64,000 bases of DNA from Leptodactylus fallax. Its lineage: Eukaryota; Chordata; Amphibia; Anura; Leptodactylidae. This document shows, piece by piece, positions 32,454-42,189 of the stretch. A program made the translations under genes and the position numbers. The DNA is taken from positions 1,674,001 through 1,738,000 of the forward strand of contig CAMRHE010000197.1 of the NCBI GenBank assembly GCA_947044405.1, written 5' to 3'. Under the pieces are notes generated by a model. It did no database searches, was not told the origin of the DNA, and worked only from the letters and a program-made list of their open reading frames with translations. The number at the start of each line of letters is the position of its first letter. The stretch's first letter is position 1.

Positions 32454-32455
32454 TA

Positions 32456-32704
32456 TGTACAGTATTACAGCCAATGTTAATCTAAAAAAAAACTTTGACT
32501 TTAGATAAAAAGAAGCATCAGTGTGAGCAGAAGAAAGCAATGAATGATTATTGAATGCAGCAGACCAAAGGGACAATGTGTCACTTTGAGATATGACATT
32601 GGAGGCTCATGAGAGAAGTGTGCCTGCTTCTCAATCCCTTTGAAAGAGCCACCAAATATGTCAGCAGGGATGATTGTAGCATTAGCAATGTGATCCCTCC
32701 ATTG
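32456..32704. other. Unique spacer between two Tc1 insertions
   Basis: About 250 bp separate elements B and E. No repeat or gene is recognised in it. Confidence 0.5.
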
Positions 32705-32706
32705 TA

Positions 32707-34298
32707 CAGTGGGGAAAAAAAAGTATTTAGTCAGCCACCAATTGTGCAAGTTCTCCCACTTAAAAAGATGAGAGAGGCCTGTAATTGACATCATAAGTAG
32801 ACCTCAACTATGAGAGACAAAATGAGAAAACATATCTAGAAAATCACATTGTCTAATTTTTTAAGAATTTATTTGCAAATTATGGTGGAAAATAAGTATT
32901 TGGTCACCTACAAACAAGCAAGATTTCTGGCTCTCACAGACCTGTAACTTCTTCTTTAAGAGGCTCCTCTGTCCTCCACTCATTACCTGTAGTAATGGCT
33001 CCTGTTTGACATTGTTATCAGTATAAAAGACACCTGTCCACAACCTCAAACAGTCACACTCCAAACTCCACTATGGTGAAGACCAAAGAGCTGTGGAAGG
33101 ACACCAGAAACAAAATTGTAGACCTGCACCAGGCTGGGAAGACTGAATCTGCAATAGGCAAGCAGCTTGGTGTGAAGAAATCAACTGTGGGAGCAATAAT
33201 TAGAAAACGGAAGACATACAAGTCCACTGATAATCTCCCTCGATCAGGGGCTCCACGCAAGATCTCACCCCGTGGGGTCAAAATGACCACAAGAACAGTG
33301 AGCAAAAATCCCAGAACCACACGGGGGGACCTAGTGAATGACCTTCAGAAAGCTGGGACCAACGTAACAAAGGCTACCGTCAGTAACACACTACGCCGCC
33401 AGGGACTCAGATCCTGCAGTGCCAGACGTGTCCCCCTGTTTAAGCAAGTACATATCCGGGCCCGTCTGAAGTTTGCTAGAGAGCATTTGGATGTTCCAGA
33501 AGAGTATTGGGAGAATGTCATATGGTCAGATGAAACCAAAGTAGAACTGTTTGGTAGAAACACAACTCGTCGTGTTTGGAGGAGAGTGAATGCTGAGTTG
33601 TATCCAAAGAACACCATACCTACTGTGAAGCAGGGGGTGGCAACATCATGCTTTGGGGCTGTTTCTCTGCAAAGAGACCAGGAAGACTGATCCATGTACA
33701 TGAAAGAATGAATGGGGCCATGTATCGTGAGATTTTGAGTGCAGACCTCCTTCCATCAGCAAGGGCATTGAAAATGAAACATGGCTGGGTCTTTCAGCAT
33801 GACAATGATCCCAAGCACACTGCCAGGGCAACGAAGGAGTGGCTTCGTAAGAAGCATTTCCAGGTCCTGGAGTGGCCTAGCCAGTCTCCAGATCTCAACC
33901 CCATAGAAAACCTTTGGAGGGAGTTGAAAGTCCGTGTTGCCCAGCGACAGCCCCAAAACATCACTGCTCTAGAGGAGATCTGCATGGAGGAATGGGCCAA
34001 CATACCAGCAACAGTGTGTGCCAACCTTGTGAAGACTTACAGAAAACGTTTGACCTCTGTCATTGCCAGCAAAGGATATATAACAAAGTATTGAGATGAA
34101 CCAAATACTTATTTTCCACCATAATTTGCAAATAAATTCTTATAAAAATCAGACAATGTGATTTTCTGGATTTGTTTTCTCATTTTGTCTCTCATAGTTG
34201 AGGTCTACCTATGATGACAATTACAGGCCGCTCTCATCTTTTTAAGTGGGAGAACTTGCATAATTGGTGGCTGACTAAATACTTTTTTTTCCCCACTG
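32707..34298 (+). mobile_element. Full-length Tc1 element E
   Basis: A 1,592-bp element flanked by TA (32,705-32,706 and 34,299-34,300). The ends are CAGTGGGGAAAAAAAAGTAT and ATACTTTTTTTTCCCCACTG, with inverted repeats of ~200 bp (…AATTTATTTGCAAATTATGG). Upstream of the gene, TATAAAAGACACC at ~33,021 is a plausible TATA box. It is a better preserved member of the family of element D. Confidence 0.95.
33073..34094 (+). pseudogene. Near-intact Tc1 transposase with one frameshift (element E)
   Basis: [20 protein letters not shown] begins the paired-like DNA-binding domain (helix-turn-helix around [17 protein letters not shown]). The linker is followed by catalytic boxes [11 protein letters not shown] (~residue 152), QHDNDPKHT and [11 protein letters not shown]. 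The second Asp and the Glu are separated by 34 residues, as in Tc1. A single missing base near 33,630 (in VKHGGGNIM, read as VKQGVATS) moves the frame; from 33,648 the protein continues to the normal end GYITKY at 34,094. All three catalytic residues are present. It is the least damaged transposase in the window. Confidence 0.93.
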
Positions 34299-34343
34299 TA
34301 TATCTTCTAGGAAGCATTTACACTCATACAACGAGGGACCGAA

Positions 34344-34915
34344 GTGGAAGAACAGTTTCCACCACTTAGGCAATGTCATTGCCCTGTGTTGATGGAGGAG
34401 GATGAGGATCTGGGTCAGGGTCATTATGGTGGAAGAACTGGGACTCCTAGACTGGAGGAGGTGGAGGAAGACTGTTCCTTGGATGCAGAGGGGGTCTTTT
34501 ATATGTCACAGGCACAGCCAGGGAGTAGGCTTATCCTTATCTTTTTCAAGATGATGATGATGATGATGACAACAACTACGCTGGCCAAGATCACCAACCA
34601 TGGCAGACCCCTGGGTCTGCGTATATGCTGGCAAGCATGGCAGACTGTGTGCTCTTCTGCTTACACAGGAACAAGCGTATTATTAGCATCAAGCAGAGGG
34701 ATGAGCAGTGGATGGCAGTGCACTTAGACCTTTACTATAAAGGCAAAATGGGGGAATTATTCCCTGCTTCCCAAAGCGAAGAAAAATTTGAATATTATCA
34801 GGGTAGGCTATATACCCAGCTTACCACAGCATTTAGGGAGATCCTGAGAGGGTGTTCATTGTTGCTGGTGACATTGAAACAGCTGAAAGGACAAAATTGT
34901 CCACCGCTAGCCTAG
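34344..34915 (+). pseudogene. Unrecognised coding remnant with acidic N-terminal part
   Basis: Two overlapping plus frames. The first (34,344-34,727) is acidic: LMEEDEDLGQGHYGG and LEEVEEDCSLDAEG. A (GAT)6 run at 34,551-34,569 would encode Asp repeats in the second frame. The second (34,625-34,915) reads ADCVLFCLHRNKRIISIKQR, MAVHLDLYYKGKMGELF and YYQGRLYTQLTTAFREILRG. Coherent amphipathic sequence across a frame change suggests an old protein-coding piece, perhaps from a DNA transposon or a processed gene. I do not recognise the family. Confidence 0.3.
34551..34569. repeat. (GAT)n microsatellite
   Basis: Six ATG/GAT units inside the unrecognised coding remnant. Length variation here could have caused the frame change. 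Confidence 0.85.
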
Positions 34916-35039
34916 AAAAAAATTAGTTATGTCAGACATGAATCAATTAGGATTTTCAAAAACCTCCAGCTGATGCCCCCGTATAATGGTGTCACTGTTT
35001 CCCTTTTCATCCCGTTCCATGTACTGTACTGCTGCTGAT

Positions 35040-35535
35040 GCTACCTGCTACTCCTAAACAGCTACCACCACTGCCTCCACTCAGTCAGACATGTCCTGTA
35101 GTCCGATCCATCATATTATTCCCTGATGCACTGACACATTTGTTACCACAGCTGCCTACCACCACTCAGCCAGACATGCCCTGTGGCTTGATCCATCATT
35201 TTAAGACCTGCTGTACTGACACACATGTTGCGACAGCTTCCTCCCACCACTCAACCAGAAATGTCCTGCGGCTCAATCTATCATATTATGCCGTGCTGCA
35301 CTGCCACATATGTTACCACAGCTACCACCATTTCACCACTCAGCAAGACAAGACGTGCTGTGGCCCGATCCATTATATTAAGCCCTGCTGCACTGCCACA
35401 CATGCCTATTGCCACTGTCACCACTCAACCAGACATGTCTGGTCCATCATATCATTCCATGCTGCACTGCCACTCATATTGTCACAGTCACCACCGCTCA
35501 TCCAGACATTTCCTGCTGTCTGGTCCATCATATCC
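35040..35535 (+). repeat. ~84-bp satellite, about six units
   Basis: Each unit contains CCACTCAGCCAGACATGTCC, a GGTCCATCATATTAT-like block, CCCTGCTGCACTGCCACAC, and TGTTACCACAGCTACCACC. Unit starts lie near 35,080, 35,163, 35,250, 35,340, 35,425 and 35,500. One isolated inverse unit is at 14,685-14,790. Several overlapping ORFs here are translations of the array. Confidence 0.85.
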
Positions 35536-35646
35536 TCTGCGGACTTTCTGTGAAAAGTGCTGCGGGAAAAACCACGATGCATTGCTGCCACGGTTTTTCC
35601 TGCAGTTCTTTTATGCTGCAGCCCGCTACGTAGGGCCTTAGCCTAA
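35536..35646. mobile_element. Half of a GGCCCCACGT-family MITE
   Basis: Only the right end, CGCTACGTAGGGCCTTAGCC, is typical. Inside, GCGGGAAAAACCACG mirrors CCACGGTTTTTCCTGC. The left terminus is missing where the satellite begins. Confidence 0.55.
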
Positions 35647-35736
35647 ACATGGTTCACAGCTACAAATTTGTCTCCTAAATAACAACAAGCCTGTAGCACT
35701 TAAAAGTCATCAAAACGTGCAATTTGTTCTACTAAA

Positions 35737-35930
35737 CCATTACTTTTTGCAATATAACCGCCACATGTGTCTCATAAATGATACAAGCATCTTTTCCCCC
35801 GAAAAAGGGTAATTTTTGGAGCATTTTAAATTGGAAAACGCGTAAAATCGGGTGTCAGCGCAGTATATGGTTAAACTCAGAGTTGTATCCACTGCTTGCC
35901 ATCTGTATTTTCATAGACATACAGTATGTG
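35737..35930 (-). repeat. Dispersed repeat R3, copy 3
   Basis: The stretch from TACTTTTTGCAATATAACCG through AGCGCAGTATATGGTTAAAC to CCACTGCTTGCCATCTG is the reverse complement of 14,262-14,430. Confidence 0.7.
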
Positions 35931-35949
35931 CAGCAAAAAGAAAAGTGCT

Positions 35950-36348
35950 TAAAAGATTATTTGAATATTTTTTTCAGATTAACAATACTCCATCACACTA
36001 AGTGATTGGTGAGCAGAGTACAAAAAAAAAAAAAAAACAATAAATAGCAAGAGTTTTTTTTTTTTTCAGATTATTGCAGGCTAGATTGTATATTGGGTGA
36101 ACAACAAAAAACATTTAACTGAGTTTTTTTCAGATTAGCACAGGCTAGACTGCATATTGGATGAGCTGAACACAACAAAAAAAAAAACACCTTAAAAATC
36201 AGAGATTTTTTTAGATTAGTGGAGGCTGCAATACTGTATTTAAGCGCAGCAAAAAAACAAACAAACAATTAACTAATTATTTGTATTTTTTTCAGATGAA
36301 CAAAACTGTGTATATGGTGGTGAGCAGAGTAGAAAATAAAAAAACCCA
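35950..36348. repeat. Tandem array of TTTTTTCAGATTA units (left part)
   Basis: Four units of ~80-105 bp start with a T-run plus CAGATTA/CAGATGA and continue with GCAGGCTAGACTGTATATTG and ACAACAAAAAAC. The array is split by the TTAA repeat at 36,349 and resumes at 37,245. Confidence 0.7.
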
Positions 36349-37244
36349 TTAACCATTTCTTGACCAGCCATAGAGTATATACGTCCGGAAATGGCTTGTT
36401 CTGCTAGGACGTACCGGTATGTCCTTGCAGTTTTTAGAAACAGGGAGCTGTAACTACAGCTGGAGCTCCCCTAGAGAAGGCAGGGAAGGTTTATTACCGA
36501 GCCTGCCTTCCCGATCACTGTGTACATAGCGCTCAATGAGTGCTGTATACACAGCTATGGGAGCCATGATGCGGCTCCCCTCGGACCCAGCGGTTACGTG
36601 AACCGCTGGGATTATAGGCTGTTGGAGCTGTTCGGTCCTACAGGACCCAGATCAACTCTGTAGTTATGGGCAGGAGCCTGTATTCCTCCTGCAACTAGGG
36701 ATAAATGTATCAGCCCCAGTTACAGGGGAAATCAAGTTTCCCCATCAAAAAAATAGAGTCCAGATGTTCCCAAAGGTCTATTATGACCTTATGGGGACAC
36801 AATGAAAAAATAAATAAATAAAAATAAATAAATAAAATGAAAAGAAAAGTTTAAAAAAATTTAAATAAAATAATTAAAATAAATAAATAAATAAATAATA
36901 TGTCAATAACACGACTTTATTACAGGTTATAGCCCCACCCCCGACGACATCATATAAAATAAAAATTACTGTAATGGACAGGAAAAACTATTTTAAAAAG
37001 TTTTTTAGTAGCACTTTGTATCACCTTCTCTTTTGTTTATATTTTCCCAGATATAAAAAAATAAAAAACATGTAAAAATAAAAACAACATAAAAATAAAG
37101 CTCTATGTGCCACAGAAAAAAGGCAGAAAATAGTTGAATAATGCAAATGATAAAAATGTTATAGCCCTCAAAGCCGCACATACAAAAAACCCAAAAATGT
37201 GTCTGGTCTTGAACCAGAAATTGGCCCAGTACTGAAGGGGTTAA
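36349..37244. mobile_element. TTAA-bounded dispersed repeat
   Basis: It starts TTAACCATTTCTTGACC and ends ACTGAAGGGGTTAA, interrupting the CAGATTA array on both sides. The text (ATACGTCCGG, GATGTTCCCAAAGGTC, GACAGGAAAAACTATTTTA, TTATAGCCCTCAAAG, GGTCTTGAACCAG) is an abundant frog repeat. An (AAAT)n microsatellite occupies ~36,807-36,900. No coding region. Confidence 0.7.
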
Positions 37245-37366
37245 ATAAAAAATTTTTTTTTTCAGATTAGTGCAGGCTAGACTGTATATTGGGTGAATAA
37301 CAAGAATCCATTAAATACCTTTTTAAAAGTTTTTAAAATTTAAACTGTAAAATATCCTGTAACCCA
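37245..37366. repeat. Resumed CAGATTA array (right part)
   Basis: TTTTTTTTTTCAGATTAGTG, then AGGCTAGACTGTATATTGG, continues the units seen before the TTAA insertion. Confidence 0.65.
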
Positions 37367-37821
37367 CTAGCAGGATTGTTTTCAACAAAATAAGTAACAA
37401 TTGTCTATGACATGAGGTGAGGATCAGGGGAAAAATGGGAACAGAGGAAGGGAATATGCAGGATGGGTAGAAAGGGGCTCATAACACAACATACTGGTAG
37501 ACTGATGAGGGGGGAAAGAACTAAAGGATAAAAGAAGAAGGAGTCAGAGAAAAGAAACATGAACCAAAGGCTCTGTTGCAGCCGAGACAATATCAATTTC
37601 AATAGCAATAATAAAACAGTACATAAACACAATATGTAAAAACCTGGGGATACATAAGTGTGCAATCATTAGGGATGGGAGAAAATGACATAAAAGGGGA
37701 AGAGAGGAGGAAGAGCAGGGGGGGTGAAGAGAAAATGGTGGTAAAGGAAAGGGACAAGTCAGGAAGGGGGGTCAGGGTAGGAAGTCTGGAAGACGGGAGA
37801 GTAGAAAAAGGTGTTCCATAG

Positions 37822-38683
37822 TGTGAAGGATCTCTCCTTGCCACGCTCCTAGCACACCTGCGACCAACCTTCTTTCTTAGCCTCCCACTCACACACCGTG
37901 AGCGGACCAGGTCATAGGATAATACAAAAGACGAACTTTTTAAATTTTATATATTTATTAACCCAAGTAGGTCGGTACTAAGCATTAACAAATACAGGAA
38001 TAAATATCAATTACCAAGCAAGATACAGTTAAAAGTAAAGTTACAGGACAGAAAATAAACTGGGAAATGAAAGATAGAAAAAATATCGGCACAGGCTCGT
38101 AATGCGTTTCCCTAGGCCGCAACAGGTTTTTGGGCCTAGGGCGCATCCTTAAGTGAGTTACAGAAAACAAGTCTTCTACATGTTGTCCAGAACAAAGGGA
38201 AAGGCTTCAGGCCTCAATGCTAGGCCCATGCTGCATTCCACAGCATGAAATGCCCTCTCATCTTCTCCAAGATAAGATCTCACTGCTGGTTCTTTGCTGA
38301 ATGACCATAAATCCAGGTCTCCCCACAGCATATGGCTAGTGCCCCACCCACACCTTCCACCCAGGCAGCCCCCCTTCTCCCTCCTTTGCTGAACCCTCGG
38401 AGAGATGGGTACCTTCCTAGGTGCTGGGAGGGATGTGTGTCTGTGGGTGAACTTAAGGTCACTGGCCTGCTCTCCCCCATCGCCATCTGTCCAGGGAAAA
38501 TAAAACTGGCCGGCTACAGCAAGCCATCTCCCATGATACACACATAAAACCACTGAAGCGTATCGTCCAGCAGTGTAAACCCAACGTAAGCACAACATTC
38601 CTACAAGTAGGAGGAGGACTGATATGAGCAAGTAAAAATAAATTTTTTAAGAAAAATACACAACTGAGGATCGGTTCAACACA
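37822..38683 (-). mobile_element. Solo Gypsy-type LTR with 5-bp target duplication
   Basis: On the minus strand it starts TGTGTTGAACCGATCCTC and ends CCTTCACA. It is flanked by CATAG on both sides (37,817-37,821 and 38,684-38,688). A polyadenylation-like AATAAA is at 37,954-37,959. It is homologous to the LTR at 5,197-6,535. No internal region follows, so it is a recombination product. It sits in the 3' part of LINE1 ORF2: …SVHQQVWI is followed by the duplication and then MEHLFLLSRLPDF. Confidence 0.9.
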
Positions 38684-38698
38684 CATAGGATCCACACT

Positions 38699-41050
38699 TG
38701 TTGATGGACACTGTCATCAGATTTGAGCTCAGCGAGAAGGTCTTCCATGCGCCGAATATGCAGGACTTCTTGACCCAAGATGTGGTAGTTGGGGACAAAG
38801 TTGACTTTCACAGTCATGGAATAACGGATCTGGCTGACACAAGGAGGAAGCCAATCAATTTCCGTACGGGCTTACGAATTTTCATAGGGAAGATTGAAAA
38901 AAGGAAGGGAGCTGGGTTTTCGTTCAGTTCCACATCGGTGATAGTCTTAATGATTCTGTGGATGTCGGTCCAAAATGGGAGTAACAGAGGGGATTTCCAC
39001 CATATGTGCAGAATAGTACCCCACTTAGAGTTACATCCCCAGCATCTATACGAAGTACTCGGAAAGATTTCATGCAGAACAGGGGGGGACTCTGTACCAA
39101 TGAAATAGGATTTTATAGTTCGTTTCTTGTGCTTTTCAAGAAATCGAGAACTTGTGGCAGAGTTGAAATGCCGAACGCCACACATCTGGTGGAAAGGAGT
39201 GCCCCTGTTCCCTTCTCCAACTCGCTGTATATGCTGGAAAAGGACTGTCTTTGGAGACCACGAGTAAGTGATATATTAGGGAGATGGAGTGGGATGTCAT
39301 GGATTGTGATGTAAAGAGGCGTTTGAATAGTAAGAGAGACCTATGTAGGTTGCGTGTTGTTTTGAGAGAGGTATATAGGTAATTAGTTGGATATAATGCT
39401 AGTAAGTTGAGAGTGTTCTGTTTTCTGAAGGGACCAAGTCTTGATAGGAAAGTAGAGTGGTCAGGGGTTAGCACTTGCTGAAACCTGAGGGGAGTCTGCT
39501 TTGGAGAGTGGAAGAGAAACGGAGATTGAAGAGCAGCTGGGAAGTCTGGATTGCCCGAGATGGGAGTCATAGGGACTTCATTAGAAAAGAGATGTGAGAT
39601 GCCACAGTATATCCTACAGTTATGAAGGACTTGGCGTATTATGTACGGTAGATTGGTGGTAGCTTTGTCTGATCAAAGGCTTATATAAAGCCAAGGAAGG
39701 GCAGTGAGAGGACGAGGGGTGAGGGTCTCCTCTAGGGCAACCCATAATTTGGAGTGGGTGGAGTGGTGCCAGTCCAAAATGCGTGTGGCAGTCACAGCAA
39801 GGTAATAGTTTAATGTGTCGGAACCGCTAGGCCCCCCTCCTGTTTAGGTAATGTTATTGTGCGTTTGGCAATACTTGGGGGTTTAGAGGACCAAATGAAT
39901 TTGGAAAATGACTTTTGCATAGTGGAGAAAAATTCTCTGGGGAGGGCTATCAGGATGTTCTGGAAGAGATAAAGGAGTCTAGGGAGTACATTCATTGTGA
40001 GGATGTTAATCCTAGCTAAACAGGAGAAGCCTAGGTTTTTAATGGCTTTGGGAGACCAAGTGAAGGGAAAGGGAGAGCAGAGGATTGCACAAGAGATGGA
40101 TGGAGGGAGATTCTGAGAGCTGTGCTTTTGGAGATTTTAAGATGTAGGGATCCTGCACGAAGGCCTTGTATATTAGGGTTGGGTCTAATGGCTACGAGAA
40201 GATGCTCCATGACTAAAGCATAGAGTATTGGAGACAAAGGACAGCCTTGGCGGGTGCCGTAGTCAGTGGAGGGGGGGGGGGAGAGAGCATGCCATTCACC
40301 CTTATTTGGGCTTGTGGAGAGGTATACAGGGCATATATGTGGGAGAGCATGGTGGAACCGTGGCCTATTTGTGAAATAGCCGATTTCAAGAAACCCCAAT
40401 CCACTCTATTGAAAGTCTTCTCCGAGTCGAGAGAGAGCAACATCATTGGGGTATGTGAGCATTGAGCATGGTGGATCGCAGAGAAGGCTTTTAAAGTGTT
40501 ATCCCATGCCTCCCTGTGTGGTATGAAGCCCACTTGATCTGGATGTATTAGGACGTTTATATGATGGCCTAGTCTGTTGGCTTGGCGGACAGAGTCCATG
40601 TTAATTAGGGATATGGGCCTATAGCTCGGGCATAATTGTGGATCCCTTCCTCCTTTCAGTAGGAAAGGAATGACTGGGAAAGGGAGCAGCAGTAGAGACA
40701 GCGATAAAGGCTTTTAGGAGGTGTGGGGAGAGCTCGGTGAACAGAGATTTAAAGAAGTGTGTCATAAAGCTGTCTGGACTTGGGCTTTTACCTGCCAGCA
40801 GGTTAGAGATCGCTGACTCTAGTTCTTCGGGAGTGAATGGCACATCTAACAATTCCACATCTTTGCGGGTAAGCCTTGGTAGGGTAGTGTCAGCTATGTA
40901 TTGAGAAAGAGATTGGCATCTATCCAGTGTTTTGTTATTAGAAAGAGGGGAAGGCAAGTTATATAAAACGTTGTAATAGTCGCGGAAGGCCTTGGCGATG
41001 TCAGGAGTGAGGTGAGATATCACACCAGAGGAGCGTATGATGGACATCAT
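38699..41050 (-). pseudogene. LINE1 ORF2 (reverse transcriptase) remnant
   Basis: Pieces follow the order of an L1 ORF2 on the minus strand. 41,050-40,619 has the pre-RT part (FTPEELESAISNLLAGKSPS, SPDSF). 40,599-40,213 has HPDQVGFIPHREAWDNT and motif A as LDSEKTFNRVDW, where the catalytic Asp is Asn. 40,399-40,031 has GTRQGCPLSPILYALVMEHL. The segment with YADD is deleted between LRAGSLHLKIS and KSTALRISL. 39,995-39,810 has MNVLPRLLYLFQ and ITLPKQEGGLAVP. 39,185-38,814 has the C-terminal zinc-finger-like CWGC...HIWW. Frames change several times. Inactive. Confidence 0.88.
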
Positions 41051-41263
41051 GTGTGAGGTTGAATGTCGTTCTCGGACTGCACAGGCCAGGAGATGTCTTG
41101 CCTTATTACTCCATTTATAAAGTGAGCAACAACCCAGTTGGAGGAGTCTCTGATGCTTATGCTAAATGAGTGATCTGATCTCATAGCATGTTGCCATCAG
41201 TGCGGCAAGAGTAGAGGAACTGTTTGTGTTGGGCCTCCAATGTGGTAAGGGAATGGAGCAAGG

Positions 41264-41600
41264 TCTTCAAGAGGACCTTTCATGTCCTTATCAACGTGCA
41301 GTTTTATATACTGCTAGAAAGCCAACAGTGCGCTGAATTCAGTGACTTTGGCTTTCCCAGTATATGCTGTTAAGTTCAGCACCAATAGCTCCCCGCTGTC
41401 AGAAGGGCGGATCTTACAGCCTAGCGTCATCGCTGGGATGTTAGGAACGCTCTCCCTGACTGTACTCTAACATATTCTTGTACTGTCAGAGGGGGCATTC
41501 CTCACAGCTCAGCATCATCACTGGGCGGTAAGAAACGCCCCCTCTGACAGTACAAGGCTATGTAAAAGTACAGTCAGGGGAAGCATTCCTCACAGCCACA
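41264..41600. mobile_element. Truncated TTAA-family MITE inside LINE1
   Basis: It starts CAAGAGGACCTTTCATGTCC and continues TATACTGCTAGAAAGCC, as in the MITE at 9,114. An internal hairpin pairs TGTACTGTCAGAGGGGGC with GCCCCCTCTGACAGTACA (~41,476-41,566). The inverse right terminus is not seen. Confidence 0.65.
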
Positions 41601-41765
41601 TAGTATAAGATGACCCCTGTGAAGAAATGGAGAATGGATAGTGTGGAGAGGAGGAAGGGAAAGGATAGAAGAGCTGCTTCTTGGTAGGAGGCCTCAGGAC
41701 CCTTTCGGATTCCCTTGGTGACCGAGGTGTTGGGGCCCCCGAGTGTGCAGGTTGTGGTGGAGTGG

Positions 41766-42119
41766 TCAGGGCTGAAAGTTTCTGTGGTTGGACCATGGAG
41801 CAGGAGGATTCCCTGCTGGCTGCAGGAAGGGAGCGTGTGAGGAGCCATGGGCTTGGTAAGATGGATGCCTGAGTTTTGCATCTTTCAGAGCAAAAGAAGA
41901 AGACATCGGCATCTGGTGGGTAATACTCACTGTGGCGTTCGGAGAGCCAGAACGGTCAGGAGCAGCAGTGGCAGATTCTTCTCGGAGGTCGAAGCCAGCC
42001 TCACTTTCAGCTAAGCTACGGAGGTCAGTTAACGGCCTGAAGAAGTTAGAGATGGAAGCCTCCGGAGCCTGGGAAAGTAGGGGACCTCCCTGGGTTTTTC
42101 TAAGCCTGATTTTGCCCAT
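41766..42119 (-). pseudogene. LINE1 ORF1 N-terminal fragment
   Basis: MGKIRLRKTQGGPLLSQAPE opens the frame 57 bp inside the 5' end of the element, the position of L1 ORF1. It is basic at the start and Ser/Pro-rich later; no coiled coil or RRM survives. The assignment depends on position and on similarity of layout with the second LINE. Confidence 0.55.
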
Positions 42120-42189
42120 TATTCCAAGTAAAAACTCCCGATTTCAAGGGCCCAAGTTCATGCCAGACCACACCCCCTAGCAGGATTGT

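Larger units (their letters stand above)
37380..42176 (-). mobile_element. Tx1-type L1 LINE (LINE1) with 13-bp target duplication
   Basis: The element lies between exact copies of CTAGCAGGATTGT (37,367-37,379 and 42,177-42,189). On the minus strand it begins GGGGGTGTGGTCTGGCATG and contains ORF1 and ORF2 remnants. It is interrupted by a solo LTR (37,822-38,683) and a TTAA-type MITE piece (~41,264-41,600). The 4.8-kb span minus these insertions is shorter than a full L1, consistent with internal deletions. No long poly(A) is seen at the 3' end. Confidence 0.8.

Noticed and set aside
35038..35641. ORFs of 171 and 138 residues with repeated His/Thr/Cys text
   Set aside because: Translations of the 84-bp satellite; units shift frame at each repeat.
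38332..38695. ORFs within the solo LTR
   Set aside because: LTR sequence on both strands, including GC-rich promoter-like parts; not genes.
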